Below, piece after piece: positions 1-9,333 of a DNA stretch of 64,000 nucleotides; the first letter of the stretch is position 1, and each line of letters begins with the position of its first letter. The stretch comes from Pseudomonadota bacterium (GTDB taxonomy: Bacteria > Pseudomonadota > Alphaproteobacteria > Rhizobiales > Xanthobacteraceae): positions 1 to 64,000 of the forward strand of contig CAUJJN010000241.1 in the NCBI GenBank assembly GCA_963204905.1, read 5' to 3'. Both the position numbers and the translations under genes were made by a program. The notes beneath the pieces are model-generated. The model had not been told where the DNA came from. It made no database searches and was given only the letters and a program-made list of their open reading frames with translations.

Positions 1-108
1 CAAGCCATCTATGACAATCAGAAAAGCGTCTTGATGAAAGCCCAGATCACATACGAGACCGGCGAGATCGGCGTGATCGAGCGCACGCTCTCGGTGCAGG
101 AGGTCTGA
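1..108 (+). CDS. C-terminal fragment of an upstream gene in the Liv operon (possibly acyl-CoA ligase-like), truncated by window edge
   Basis: Open frame from base 1 to TGA at 106-108 (QAIYDNQKSVLMKAQITYETGEIGVIERTLSVQEV*), immediately before livH; product uncertain. Confidence 0.4.
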   Translation, partial: QAIYDNQKSVLMKAQITYETGEIGVIERTLSVQEV

Positions 109-111
109 GCC

Positions 112-999
112 ATGGATACCCTGCTACTGCTGGAATCCTCCCTCAACGGCGCTCTCGTCGGCCTGATGTATTCGCTGGTGGCGATGGGCATTGTGCTGAT
201 CTACAAATCCTCGTCGGTGCCGAACCTCGCCCAGGGCGCGATGGTGATGCTGGCCGGCTACGTCATCCTGGCCTTCGCCAACCAATTGCACCTGCCGCTG
301 TGGGTGGCGATCCCTGCTGGCATCGTGACGATGTTCGGCATCGGTGTCGGCATCGAGCGCGTGGCGCTGCGGCGGCTGGCCGGCCGCCCGATCATCATGA
401 TCCTGATGATGACGCTGGGCATCGAGATCTTCCTTCGCGCCGGCTCGATGACGATCTGGGGCGGCACCTCGCGGCCCTTGTCGATCGGCATCAGCGACGC
501 GCCGCTGTTTCTCGGACCGCTCCTGATCAACCGCGCCTACGCCGTCGGCGCCGGCGTCGCGGTGGCGATGTTCGTGCTGCTGGTGCTGTTCTTCCGCACC
601 CGGATTGGCGTCGTGCTGCGCGCCATCTCGGACGATTACACCGCCGCCTGGTCGGTTGGCATCTCGGTCGAGCGCGGGGTCGCGCTGTCCTGGGCGATCT
701 CGGCGGTGGTGGCAACCATCGCTGCGGTGCTTTGGGGATCGGTGCAGGGCGTCGATCAGTCGCTGGCGCTGTTGCTGCTCAAGGGCGTAACCGTCGCGGT
801 GCTCGGCGGGATGGATAGCATCGCCGGGGCGCTGCTCGCCGGCATCCTGCTCGGAATCGTCGAAGGTTTGGCCTCCATCGTGCTCGACCCCTTGCTCGGC
901 GGCGCCAGCCGCGAGTTGGTCGACGCCGCGATGCTGATCCTCACCATCATGCTGCGACCTCACGGCCTGTTCGGCCGCCATGACATCGAACGGGTGTAG
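112..999 (+). CDS. livH: Branched-chain amino acid-type ABC transporter permease (LivH family)
   Basis: 295 aa hydrophobic protein with NLAQGAMVMLAGY and GGMDSIAGALLAGILLGIVEG motifs typical of LivH. Confidence 0.93.
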   Translation: MDTLLLLESSLNGALVGLMYSLVAMGIVLIYKSSSVPNLAQGAMVMLAGYVILAFANQLHLPLWVAIPAGIVTMFGIGVGIERVALRRLAGRPIIMILMMTLGIEIFLRAGSMTIWGGTSRPLSIGISDAPLFLGPLLINRAYAVGAGVAVAMFVLLVLFFRTRIGVVLRAISDDYTAAWSVGISVERGVALSWAISAVVATIAAVLWGSVQGVDQSLALLLLKGVTVAVLGGMDSIAGALLAGILLGIVEGLASIVLDPLLGGASRELVDAAMLILTIMLRPHGLFGRHDIERV

Positions 1000-1003
1000 G
1001 ATC

Positions 1004-2077
1004 ATGCTGTTCCGTCAAGCCGGCATACTTCACACCAACTACGCTCAGGACCGGGCGCTGTTTCCGATCCCCGCCGATCGCTGGATGATCGGCGGTCTGT
1101 TGCTGCTGGCGGCCGCCGCGCCGTTCTACATGAACTCGCTCTACCTCAGCAGCTATCTGCTGCCGTGGCTGGTATGGACCGCAGCCGCGCTCGGCCTCAA
1201 CCTGATTCTCGGCTGGGCCGGCCAATTTCATCTGGGTTACGCGGCGGTGATGGGCATCGGCGCTTACGCCGCGGTTCACGCGCAACGCAACGGCGTCCCG
1301 TGGGAGATCGCCATCGTTCTGGCCGGATTGACGGCGGCGGTGATCGGCAGTGTCTTCGCCTTCGCGGCGCTGCGTGTCAAAGGACTTTATCTCGCGCTCT
1401 CCACGCTGGCGCTGCAATTCGTGATGGACTGGACCATCTCGCACGTTCCCGCCATCTCTGGCGGCACACAGGCGACGTTGCAGGCGCCGGACATCCGCAT
1501 CCTCGGCCAGGCCGTCACCTCGGACGCCGGCCTCTACTATGTCGCGCTGGTGTGGTGCGTGCTGGTCACCACCTTCATGCTGAACCTGCGGCGAACCGCG
1601 CTCGGCCGCGCGCTGGTCGCCGTGCGCGAGAAGGACTACGCCGCCGCAGTGATCGGCGTGAACAGCTTCTACTTCAAGCTCGTCGCGTTCGCGACCTCGT
1701 CCTTCATCGCCGGCGTCGGCGGCGCGATCCTGATCGGCACCTTCTATCACGCGGTGACGCCGGAGCAGTTTTCCGTCGACGTCTCGATCCAGGCGCTGGC
1801 CATGGTGATCGTCGGCGGTCTGGGCAGTATTATCGGCAGCTATCTGGGCGCGGGATTCATTCTCCTGATGCCCGGCGCGATGAACGCTTTCATCTCATGG
1901 CTCACGGCGCAGTTCGGCTTTTCGCTCGGCATCGAAACGCTGGCCCACCTGCCCCACGCGCTCTACGGCGCGCTCATTATCGGCTTCCTGCTGATCGAGC
2001 CGCTCGGCCTCGGCAAGATCTACGGCAACATCCGCGATTATCTGCTCGTCTGGCCTTTCGGCTACGTCAAGAAATAG
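1004..2077 (+). CDS. livM: Branched-chain amino acid-type ABC transporter permease (LivM family)
   Basis: LNLILGWAGQFHLGYAAVMGIGAY and GGLGSIIGSYLGAGF motifs; ATG at 1004 preferred over ORF start 980. Confidence 0.92.
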   Translation: MLFRQAGILHTNYAQDRALFPIPADRWMIGGLLLLAAAAPFYMNSLYLSSYLLPWLVWTAAALGLNLILGWAGQFHLGYAAVMGIGAYAAVHAQRNGVPWEIAIVLAGLTAAVIGSVFAFAALRVKGLYLALSTLALQFVMDWTISHVPAISGGTQATLQAPDIRILGQAVTSDAGLYYVALVWCVLVTTFMLNLRRTALGRALVAVREKDYAAAVIGVNSFYFKLVAFATSSFIAGVGGAILIGTFYHAVTPEQFSVDVSIQALAMVIVGGLGSIIGSYLGAGFILLMPGAMNAFISWLTAQFGFSLGIETLAHLPHALYGALIIGFLLIEPLGLGKIYGNIRDYLLVWPFGYVKK

Positions 2078-2083
2078 CGCACC

Positions 2084-2899
2084 ATGACAGGCATGACCGA
2101 CAATCCGACCGACGAGATCCTGACCCTCAATAACGTCGAGGTCGTCTACGACTACGTTTCACTGGCGATCAAGGGCGTCTCGCTCGCGGTTCCGAAGGGC
2201 GGGATGGTGGCGCTGCTCGGCGCCAACGGCGCCGGCAAGAGCACCACCCTCAAATCCATCAGCGGGCTGCTCGCGGCGGAGCGCGGCGAGGTGCGGCGCG
2301 GCGAGGTCAAATTCCAGGATCAAAGCATTCGCGGCCTGATGCCTCAGAATCGCGTCAAGCTGGGCATTGCCCATGTGCTGGAAGGCCGCCGCGTGTTCGA
2401 GCACCTGACACCGGACGAAAACCTGATCGCCGCTTCCGCCGTACGCAGTCGTCACGACGCCGCCCGCAACAAGGACCGCGTCTACAGCTATTTCCCTCGC
2501 CTGTTCGAGCGGCGCGGCAGTGCCGCGGGCTATCTCTCCGGCGGTGAACAACAGATGCTGGCGATCGGCCGCGCACTGATGACACAGCCGAAACTGCTGA
2601 TGCTGGACGAGCCCAGCCTCGGTCTGGCGCCGTTCCTGGTTGCTGAGATTTTCCAGATTCTCAGCCGCATCAACCGCGAGGAAGGCCTATCGGTGTTACT
2701 GGTCGAGCAGAATGCGATTGCCGCGCTGGAAATCGTCTCGCACGGCTACCTGATCGAAAGCGGCCGTATCGTCATGCATGACACCGCCGAGGCGCTGAAG
2801 AAGAATCCGGACATTCAGGAATTCTATCTCGGAGGCGCCGAGAACAAGAATTTTCACGACATCAAGCACTATCGTCGCCGTAAACGCTGGTTGACGTAA
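2084..2899 (+). CDS. livF: ABC transporter ATP-binding protein (LivF family)
   Basis: Walker A GANGAGKST, signature YLSGGEQQMLAIGRALM, Walker B LLMLDEPSLGLAP. Confidence 0.93.
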   Translation: MTGMTDNPTDEILTLNNVEVVYDYVSLAIKGVSLAVPKGGMVALLGANGAGKSTTLKSISGLLAAERGEVRRGEVKFQDQSIRGLMPQNRVKLGIAHVLEGRRVFEHLTPDENLIAASAVRSRHDAARNKDRVYSYFPRLFERRGSAAGYLSGGEQQMLAIGRALMTQPKLLMLDEPSLGLAPFLVAEIFQILSRINREEGLSVLLVEQNAIAALEIVSHGYLIESGRIVMHDTAEALKKNPDIQEFYLGGAENKNFHDIKHYRRRKRWLT

Positions 2900-2978
2900 C
2901 AACATCGCCTGCCAAACTCGTCCTACGCCGAGCCCAGAAAACAACCACTCCACCGTCCGAACAAGGGAGGACACCAAC

Positions 2979-4226
2979 ATGAAACTAAGATCGATTATCG
3001 GCGGCCTCGCGCTGATGCTCACCAGCAGCCTGACCGCGCATGCCGCCGACCCGGTGAAGTTCGCGCTGTGCTACGATCTCAGCAAGGCTTACACATTCGT
3101 TACGCCCCAGGTCGCGCAAGCCGCCAAGGACTACGCCGATCTGCTCAACGCCAAAGGCGGTCTCGAAGGTCACCCGATCGAGGTGATCGTGCAGGACCAC
3201 GGCAATGAACCGCAGCGCGGTATCGAATGCTACGAGCGGCTGAAGCGCGAAGGCGTGATGGTGTTCGACATGCTCTCGACGCCGGTGTCCCGCGCGGTGC
3301 TGCCGCGCGTCATGAAGGACGGCAACATCCTGATGCAATCACTGGCTGGCCGCGGCGACGCAGTGGATGGCGACGTCTTCAAGTGGGTATTCCCGATCGG
3401 GCCGACCTATTGGGGCCAGGCCGCCAACGACGTCGGCTACATCAAGCAGCAATCGAAGGGCAACCTGAAAGGCGTCAAGATCGCCTTCGTCTACGTCGAC
3501 TATCCGTTCGGTCAGGAGCCGATCGGCATCATGAAGACGCTGGCGCAGAAGGAAGGCTTCGACCTTCAGCTGTTCCCCTATCCGCTGCCGGGCAACGATC
3601 AGGCTTCCGCCTGGACGCAGGTACGGCGCTTCAATCCCGACTGGATCATCAGCTGGAGCCTGTCGAACATGCACGTTATCGCTTCGCGCGAAATGAAGCG
3701 TAACGGCATCTCGATCGATAAATATATCGGCGTCAACTGGCTGAACGAAGTCGATATCAAGAACATCGGCGCCGACGCTGCAAAGGGCATCAAACGCGGC
3801 ACCAATGTCGCCGGCGGTTCGACCCAGCCACTGGTTCAGGAGATCATCAAGGAGCTCTACGACAAGGGCAAAGGTAACGGCGACCGCAAGCATCTCGAAG
3901 ACGTGTACTACAACACCGGCCTCGCGATCTGGTCGATCGGCTTCGAGGGCGCGCGTCTCGCCATCAAGAAGGATGGCTGGCCGCTGACCCCGCAAAAGCT
4001 CAAGGACGGCCTCGAAAGCATCAAGGGCTTCGACGCCAACGGCCTGATGGCGCCGGTGACGGTGACCGCATCGGATCACGGCGGTGGCGGCAAGACCCGC
4101 ATCGAGATGTGGGACGGCACCAAATGGGTCCCGCAAACCGACTGGATCGCCTCGTTCCCGGAAGAAGTCTTGAGCGTCGTGAAGGAGCAGTCAGCGGCCT
4201 ACGCCAAGTCCGACGCGAACAAGTAA
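2979..4226 (+). CDS. ABC transporter substrate-binding protein (LivK-like)
   Basis: Signal peptide followed by PVKFALCYDLSKAYTFVTPQVAQAAKDYADLLNAKGGLEGHPIEVIVQDHGNEPQ; type I periplasmic binding fold; last gene of Liv operon. Confidence 0.92.
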   Translation: MKLRSIIGGLALMLTSSLTAHAADPVKFALCYDLSKAYTFVTPQVAQAAKDYADLLNAKGGLEGHPIEVIVQDHGNEPQRGIECYERLKREGVMVFDMLSTPVSRAVLPRVMKDGNILMQSLAGRGDAVDGDVFKWVFPIGPTYWGQAANDVGYIKQQSKGNLKGVKIAFVYVDYPFGQEPIGIMKTLAQKEGFDLQLFPYPLPGNDQASAWTQVRRFNPDWIISWSLSNMHVIASREMKRNGISIDKYIGVNWLNEVDIKNIGADAAKGIKRGTNVAGGSTQPLVQEIIKELYDKGKGNGDRKHLEDVYYNTGLAIWSIGFEGARLAIKKDGWPLTPQKLKDGLESIKGFDANGLMAPVTVTASDHGGGGKTRIEMWDGTKWVPQTDWIASFPEEVLSVVKEQSAAYAKSDANK

Positions 4227-4244
4227 GCGGCGGAACAAGTGCGT

Positions 4245-4269
4245 CATGGCCGGGCTCATCCTGGCCATG
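4245..4269. repeat. Short intergenic palindrome CATGGCCGGG-CTCAT-CCTGGCCATG
   Basis: Direct inspection; resembles intergenic palindromes common in Bradyrhizobiaceae. Confidence 0.5.
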
Positions 4270-4281
4270 GCAATGATTGCC

Positions 4282-4315
4282 GAAGCCCGCTTCTGATGCG
4301 TCAGAAGCGGGCTTC
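4282..4315 (+). terminator. Rho-independent terminator-like hairpin after livK-like gene
   Basis: 15-bp perfect stem GAAGCCCGCTTCTGA-TGCG-TCAGAAGCGGGCTTC followed by GTGTTTTCG. Confidence 0.8.
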
Positions 4316-4343
4316 GTGTTTTCGTTACGCCCTGTCGAACGAT

Positions 4344-5288
4344 TTACCGCCCTGGCACTTCGCCAATCTGCGCGAACACCGTTTCGCAAGTCATCAGATC
4401 GAGATGACCTCCACCCGCATTTTTGAAGAAAGTTATATCGCTCACCGCGCTGCGGCCCGGCACTGAACCGCCAGCGAGATCGTAAAGATCGCCAAGCACG
4501 TCCGCCTCCCCGATCGCGCCGCTTGCGATTGGCTGAAGGATATCGCCGACGCCATGGAATGCGGTCTCCCGCCGATCCACGAACACCCGCGCGCGCCGTG
4601 CGGCTTCATCATCTGCCTCGCGGGTTTGCGGCGTGTAGCCGCCGACCAGATCGAGATGAACACCCGTCTTGAGGTTGGCGCCCTTGATCAGCGGTGTATG
4701 AGATCGCGTACAGGCGGTAATGAGATCAGCCTGGCGGGTTGCCCCGTCCAGATCGGTTACGATCTCGGCGCGGATGCGATCTTGCGCCAAGCGATCGGCC
4801 AGCTCAGAAGCGCGCGCATGACTTCGGTTCCATATCAACACGCGCGCGAGCGACGGCCGCACGACGCGGTGCGCCTGCACCAACCACCACGACATCTTGC
4901 CGGCCCCGATCACAAGCATAGTCTCGGGCTCAGGATTGGCGAGCAGCCTGGCACCCAACGCCGAATCCGCCGCCGTGCGCCAATGCGTGATCGAGGTACC
5001 GTCGATCACCGCCAGCGGGCGACCGTCGCGACCGTCGAACAGCACGCAGACCGCCTGCACGGCAGGCAAAGCGCCAGCGAAGAGATTGGACGGGAAGCTG
5101 GTGAACATCTTGCTCAGCATGTAGCGGCCGGGATCGACCGCGCTGCGGATCACATACTGCGCAGCTTCGTTGCCCATGAAGCCATCGAGGATTTCGATCT
5201 TCGCACGCCGATGCGCGGTCTCCATCGCTGCAATCAGCACCGGAAACGAGAGCGCGCCCGCCACCTCGGCATCGCTGACAAACCGCAT
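4344..5288 (-). CDS. Ornithine cyclodeaminase/mu-crystallin family protein
   Basis: 314 aa; MFTSFPSN, LPAVQAVCVLFDGRDGRPLAVIDGTSITHWRTAADSALGARLLA and VIGAGKMS motifs. Confidence 0.9.
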   Translation of the reverse strand: MRFVSDAEVAGALSFPVLIAAMETAHRRAKIEILDGFMGNEAAQYVIRSAVDPGRYMLSKMFTSFPSNLFAGALPAVQAVCVLFDGRDGRPLAVIDGTSITHWRTAADSALGARLLANPEPETMLVIGAGKMSWWLVQAHRVVRPSLARVLIWNRSHARASELADRLAQDRIRAEIVTDLDGATRQADLITACTRSHTPLIKGANLKTGVHLDLVGGYTPQTREADDEAARRARVFVDRRETAFHGVGDILQPIASGAIGEADVLGDLYDLAGGSVPGRSAVSDITFFKNAGGGHLDLMTCETVFAQIGEVPGR

Positions 5289-5362
5289 TGCACCTCCAGG
5301 GTTTCAGCCGCGTCCTGGCTGGAGCCGAATAACTTCAGGGTCGATCGCTCATTCCAGCCGTG

Positions 5363-5433
5363 ATTGCAAGGAGCGTGAGCTACGAAGCGATCCAGCCCCT
5401 GCTTTAACGCTCCCGAATTGCTTCGCGCGCAAT
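5363..5433. repeat. REP-like intergenic palindromic repeat
   Basis: ATTGCAAGGAGCGTGAGCTACGAAGCGATCC ... GAATTGCTTCGCGCGCAAT: imperfect inverted repeat with outer ATTGC/GCAAT and inner GAAGC/GCTTC arms. Confidence 0.5.
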
Positions 5434-5438
5434 GGCGA

Positions 5439-5954
5439 TCAATCTGTTTTCATTTCGTCATAGACGATCTCGATCGTCATCGGCGGAACAACTTCCGCGC
5501 AGTCACGCGCATCGCCCGCTTCCCACATCAGCATCGATAGCGACGCCGGGCCGTCGAGCGCGATCAATGGCGAGTGCCACACGCCGGCGTTGTAGTGGAT
5601 GATGGCGCTGTCGTCAGCCATAAACGCCTGCGCCCGCGCGATATCCGGTTGCCCGTCAGCGAGATTCGGAGCCACCGCCAGCAAGAGCCTGGCGCAACGG
5701 ATCGGGATGAACACCTGCGAGCTCAGCACATGGCGCTCGAAGCAGGCCAGCGTAAACGGCAGCGGCGACGGATTCAGATGATAGACATCGAGCACGGGCC
5801 GCGTGGCCGCGGCATCGTGCGCGAGATCGGCGATGCCGGGAATGCGGCGGCCACGATCCTGATTGACGGCCCGCCCACCCGCGGCGTCGAATGCCGCCAG
5901 CGAGCCGAATGGCGCGAAGGCCTTCGCAGTCAGTGGCTGCGCGTGGAGGCGCAT
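5439..5954 (-). CDS. Ureidoglycolate lyase family protein
   Basis: MRLHAQPLTAKAFAPFGSL... FACFERHVLSSQVFIPIRCARLLLAVAPN ... YNAGVWHSPLIALDG resembles AllA; start at 5954 (or 5975) preferred to 6062, which overlaps livF. Confidence 0.8.
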   Translation of the reverse strand: MRLHAQPLTAKAFAPFGSLAAFDAAGGRAVNQDRGRRIPGIADLAHDAAATRPVLDVYHLNPSPLPFTLACFERHVLSSQVFIPIRCARLLLAVAPNLADGQPDIARAQAFMADDSAIIHYNAGVWHSPLIALDGPASLSMLMWEAGDARDCAEVVPPMTIEIVYDEMKTD

Positions 5955-5976
5955 TGTGTCCTCAGCGCCTGTCATC

Positions 5977-6720
5977 TCAAAAATTGATGCCGAGCCATTG
6001 CTTAACCTGCTCATGCAAGTCGCCGGCGAAATCGGCGGGCGCGCCGGAGGCAGTGATTTCACCGAGGCTCAACACGTAAATGCGATGAGACATCGCGATC
6101 ACGCGCCGCACGTTGTGGTCGACCAGCAGAATGGCCATCTCCTCCGCCGCGAACAGGCGTATCCACTCGAAAACCTCCTCGACAATTTTCGGCGCGAGAC
6201 CGATGGAGGGTTCGTCGATCAGGCACAGGCGCGGTCGCATCAGCCAGGCCTTGGCGAATTCCACCATCTTCTGCTGCCCACCGGAGAGATCGCCGGCCTG
6301 CGATCGCAGCTTCGTGCGCAGCGCCGGGAATTTCTGCAGCATGGCTTCGAAACGTTGATCGATTTCGTTCCGCGCAGGCTGACCGGTCGCGCGTGACAAA
6401 CCCTCCAGCGGCAATCGCAAATTCTCCGTCACCGTCATGAACGGAAACAGGCTGGACTCCTGTGGGATGTACCAGATGCCGCGAGCGCTCAATTTATGCG
6501 GCTCGAGCCCGGTGATATCTTGCCCCTCGTAGATCACCTTGCCGGCCTTCGGCTTCAGGAAGCCGCAGATCGCCTTCATCACCGTCGATTTTCCGGCACC
6601 GTTGAGGCCGATCAGGCCGGTGATGCGGCCGGCATCGACGTCGAGGCTCAGGTCGCGCAGAACATCGATGTCGACGCTATAGCCGGCGGTGACGTGATCG
6701 AGCGTAAGCACCGTGCTCAT
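5977..6720 (-). CDS. livF: ABC transporter ATP-binding protein (LivF family)
   Basis: GLNGAGKSTVMKAICGFLKP, DLSGGQQKMVEFAKAWLMRP, LIDEPSIGLAP. Confidence 0.92.
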   Translation of the reverse strand: MSTVLTLDHVTAGYSVDIDVLRDLSLDVDAGRITGLIGLNGAGKSTVMKAICGFLKPKAGKVIYEGQDITGLEPHKLSARGIWYIPQESSLFPFMTVTENLRLPLEGLSRATGQPARNEIDQRFEAMLQKFPALRTKLRSQAGDLSGGQQKMVEFAKAWLMRPRLCLIDEPSIGLAPKIVEEVFEWIRLFAAEEMAILLVDHNVRRVIAMSHRIYVLSLGEITASGAPADFAGDLHEQVKQWLGINF

Positions 6721-7436
6721 GCCGCCTGCCCTCCGAGGTAGGCTTCAATCACCCGCGGATCGTTCAGAACCTCGCGCGTCGTCGCATCGATCACGACAGC
6801 GCCCGCGTTCATGCACACCGCGCGCGGACACAGCTCAACCACCACAGGCATATCATGGCTGACCAGAATAAAGGTCTGCCCCTTCCCGTGACGCGCGCGA
6901 ATGAAATCGCCCATGATCTCCTTCATGGTCGGATGCACTGCGGCGAAGGGTTCGTCGAGCAGCGCGATGCGCGGCGGCACCATGAAGCAAACGCCAAATT
7001 CCAGCAGCTTCATCTGGCCGCCTGACAATTGTCCGGCATCGAGGTGACGAATGACGTCGAGCCGCAACTCGGTGATCAACGCGTCGGCGCGCGACAACGC
7101 CTCGTCCGCGCCAAGTCCCAGCGCGCGGCCTGCGACCAGCAGATTGTCGACGACGTTCATGCGGCGGAACACGCGGGTGAGCTGGAACATGCGCATCACG
7201 CCACGGTGGGCAAGACGTTCCGGAGTCAACCCTTGGCACGGCACGTTATCGAGCAAGATCTCGCCGCTATCCGGATCAGCCAGACCGCTGAGAATATTGA
7301 GCAGCGTGGTCTTGCCAGAGCCGTTGGGACCGATCAATCCAACCAGTTCCCCGGCGGCGATATCGAACGACACGTTGTTCACGGCGACGAGGCCGCCGAA
7401 TCGCTTGCTGACGCCGCGCACAGACAGAAGTGTCAT
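6717..7436 (-). CDS. livG: ABC transporter ATP-binding protein (LivG family)
   Basis: MTLLSVRGVSKRFGGLVAVNNVSFDI, GPNGSGKTTLLNILSG, LSGGQMKLLEFG. Confidence 0.92.
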   Translation of the reverse strand: MTLLSVRGVSKRFGGLVAVNNVSFDIAAGELVGLIGPNGSGKTTLLNILSGLADPDSGEILLDNVPCQGLTPERLAHRGVMRMFQLTRVFRRMNVVDNLLVAGRALGLGADEALSRADALITELRLDVIRHLDAGQLSGGQMKLLEFGVCFMVPPRIALLDEPFAAVHPTMKEIMGDFIRARHGKGQTFILVSHDMPVVVELCPRAVCMNAGAVVIDATTREVLNDPRVIEAYLGGQAA

Positions 7437-8419
7437 GCTCGCCTCCAGCGTTGCACGGCCGCTCTCGCCAACCCCCACAGACCTTCGCGGAAGAAACGCG
7501 CGAAGATGATGACCAGCGCCGCAAACACCACGAGTTGATAGCCGCCGACATCGCGCAGCCATTCCGACAGCACATAGACCAGAAACGCCGCGACCAACGG
7601 GCCCGCCAGCGTCCCCATGCCGCCGATTACCGTCATGCTGACGATCAGGCCGGTCTGGCCGATCAAGCCGAGTTCAGGAGTGACCAGTTCGGCGAAATGC
7701 GCGTAAAGGGCGCCGGCGAAGCCGGACGCCGCCGCCGAGAACGCAAATGCCGCCGTCTTCCAGAACACGACGTTGACGCCAGCGCGGCGCGCCGCAACCT
7801 CATCGTCACGGATTGCTTGCAGGAACAGCCCGGCCTTGGAGCGCAGCAGAGCGTAGAACAGGATCAGCAGCCCCACCAGCGCGCCGAGGAACAGGTAGTA
7901 CCAGCCGACACGGCTGCTCATCAGTCCCGCGACGCCGAGCCCGAGATCCCCTCGCGTGATATCGATGGAGTTCGAGGCGACAAGCCGCATGATCTCGGCG
8001 AAGCTCAAGGTGGTGAGCGCGAGATACGGCCCAACGAGGCGGAGCACGGCACGGCCGAGCAACAGACCAACCAGGCCCGACACGATCACCGCCGCGACAA
8101 TACCCAGCAGCGGCGGCACGCCGAAATAGTGATTGAGCAGGCCCGTGGTGTAGGCACCGATCATAGCGAAGGTCGCCGGGGCCAGCGAGAATTGCCCGGT
8201 GTAGCCCGCGAGCAGATTCCAGCCGCCGGCGAGGATCGCGAAATACATCGAGACGATCAACACGCCGAGCCAATAGGGATTGCTGACACCGAGCGGGATC
8301 AGAGCCACAACGGCCATCGCCACCAGCGCCGCGCGAAACTCGACCGTCGTTTTGGTCGTGGAAAGCTGCGCGCCGGAACGGTTGGCCACGGGGGATGTTG
8401 CAGATGACGGCGCCATCAA
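7433..8419 (-). CDS. livM: ABC transporter permease (LivM family)
   Basis: LAGYTGQFSLAPATFAMIGAYTTGLL and GGMGTLAGPLVAAFL motifs; 4-bp overlap with livG. Confidence 0.9.
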   Translation of the reverse strand: MMAPSSATSPVANRSGAQLSTTKTTVEFRAALVAMAVVALIPLGVSNPYWLGVLIVSMYFAILAGGWNLLAGYTGQFSLAPATFAMIGAYTTGLLNHYFGVPPLLGIVAAVIVSGLVGLLLGRAVLRLVGPYLALTTLSFAEIMRLVASNSIDITRGDLGLGVAGLMSSRVGWYYLFLGALVGLLILFYALLRSKAGLFLQAIRDDEVAARRAGVNVVFWKTAAFAFSAAASGFAGALYAHFAELVTPELGLIGQTGLIVSMTVIGGMGTLAGPLVAAFLVYVLSEWLRDVGGYQLVVFAALVIIFARFFREGLWGLARAAVQRWRRA

Positions 8420-9312
8420 ACCTCCCGTCCTTTTTCACCAAACAAGCCTTGCGGACGAAACAGCAGGAACATCATCAGCAGGATGAGGCCGAACGCATCG
8501 CGATATTGATACGAGATATACACCGCGCCGAAACTCTCGATGACTCCGAGAAGCAGGCTGGCGATGATGGCGCCGGGCACCGAGCCCATGCCACCAAGCA
8601 CCACGATGATGTAAGACTTGATCGCCGGGAAAACACCCACATCCGGCGATGCATTGATCACCGGTGACAGCAATGCACCGGCGAAAGCCGCAAGGCCGCC
8701 CGACAACATGAACACGATAACGCTCGCCTTCGCGGTATCGATGCCGGCGAGCGACGCGCCGAGTCGGTTCTGCGATACTGCGCGGATCTGTTGTCCCCAG
8801 AACGACCACTTGATCAACGCCGCCGTGATGGCAATCACCGCGATGGCAATGCCGGCGGCGAGCAATCGATGGCCGCTGATCAGCACCGGGCCGAGCGCGA
8901 TGCGGCTTGTCTCCACCAGCGGCGGACCGCGATAGGCGTACGGCCCGATCACCTTGTCGACAAAGTTGATAAGAAACAGCGAGAGGCCGAAGGTGACAAT
9001 CACCGCGTATTCGTCCCGCATCAATCCCCACGAGGTGTAGCCGGCGTAGAGCGGACGCATCAGCGTCCGCTCCGTCAGCCAGCCGAGCAGCGCGCCGACC
9101 ACGAAGGCAAGCGGCAGCGCCACCCACACCGGAACGCCGAGCGCAAGCGCGATCAGCGTGTAGGCATAAGCGCCAACCATGTAGAATTCGCCATGGGCGA
9201 AGTTCACGATCTTCAAGATACCGAAGATCAGCGACAGACCGATGGCCATCAATGCGTAGAACAGCCCCGTAATGAGGCCGTTCACCGCGAGATCGACGTC
9301 GATACCGCTCAT
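8416..9312 (-). CDS. livH: ABC transporter permease (LivH family)
   Basis: ILKIVNFAHGEFYMVGAYAY and VLGGMGSVPGAIIASLLLGVIESFG motifs. Confidence 0.93.
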   Translation of the reverse strand: MSGIDVDLAVNGLITGLFYALMAIGLSLIFGILKIVNFAHGEFYMVGAYAYTLIALALGVPVWVALPLAFVVGALLGWLTERTLMRPLYAGYTSWGLMRDEYAVIVTFGLSLFLINFVDKVIGPYAYRGPPLVETSRIALGPVLISGHRLLAAGIAIAVIAITAALIKWSFWGQQIRAVSQNRLGASLAGIDTAKASVIVFMLSGGLAAFAGALLSPVINASPDVGVFPAIKSYIIVVLGGMGSVPGAIIASLLLGVIESFGAVYISYQYRDAFGLILLMMFLLFRPQGLFGEKGREV

Positions 9313-9333
9313 GAGTCCGATCTGCCCCGGCGC

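Noticed and set aside
124-1005. 293-aa minus-strand ORF
   Set aside because: Antisense to livH; His/Gln/Asp-rich shadow translation.
7430-8407. 325-aa plus-strand ORF
   Set aside because: Antisense to livM; charged, repetitive translation without domain.
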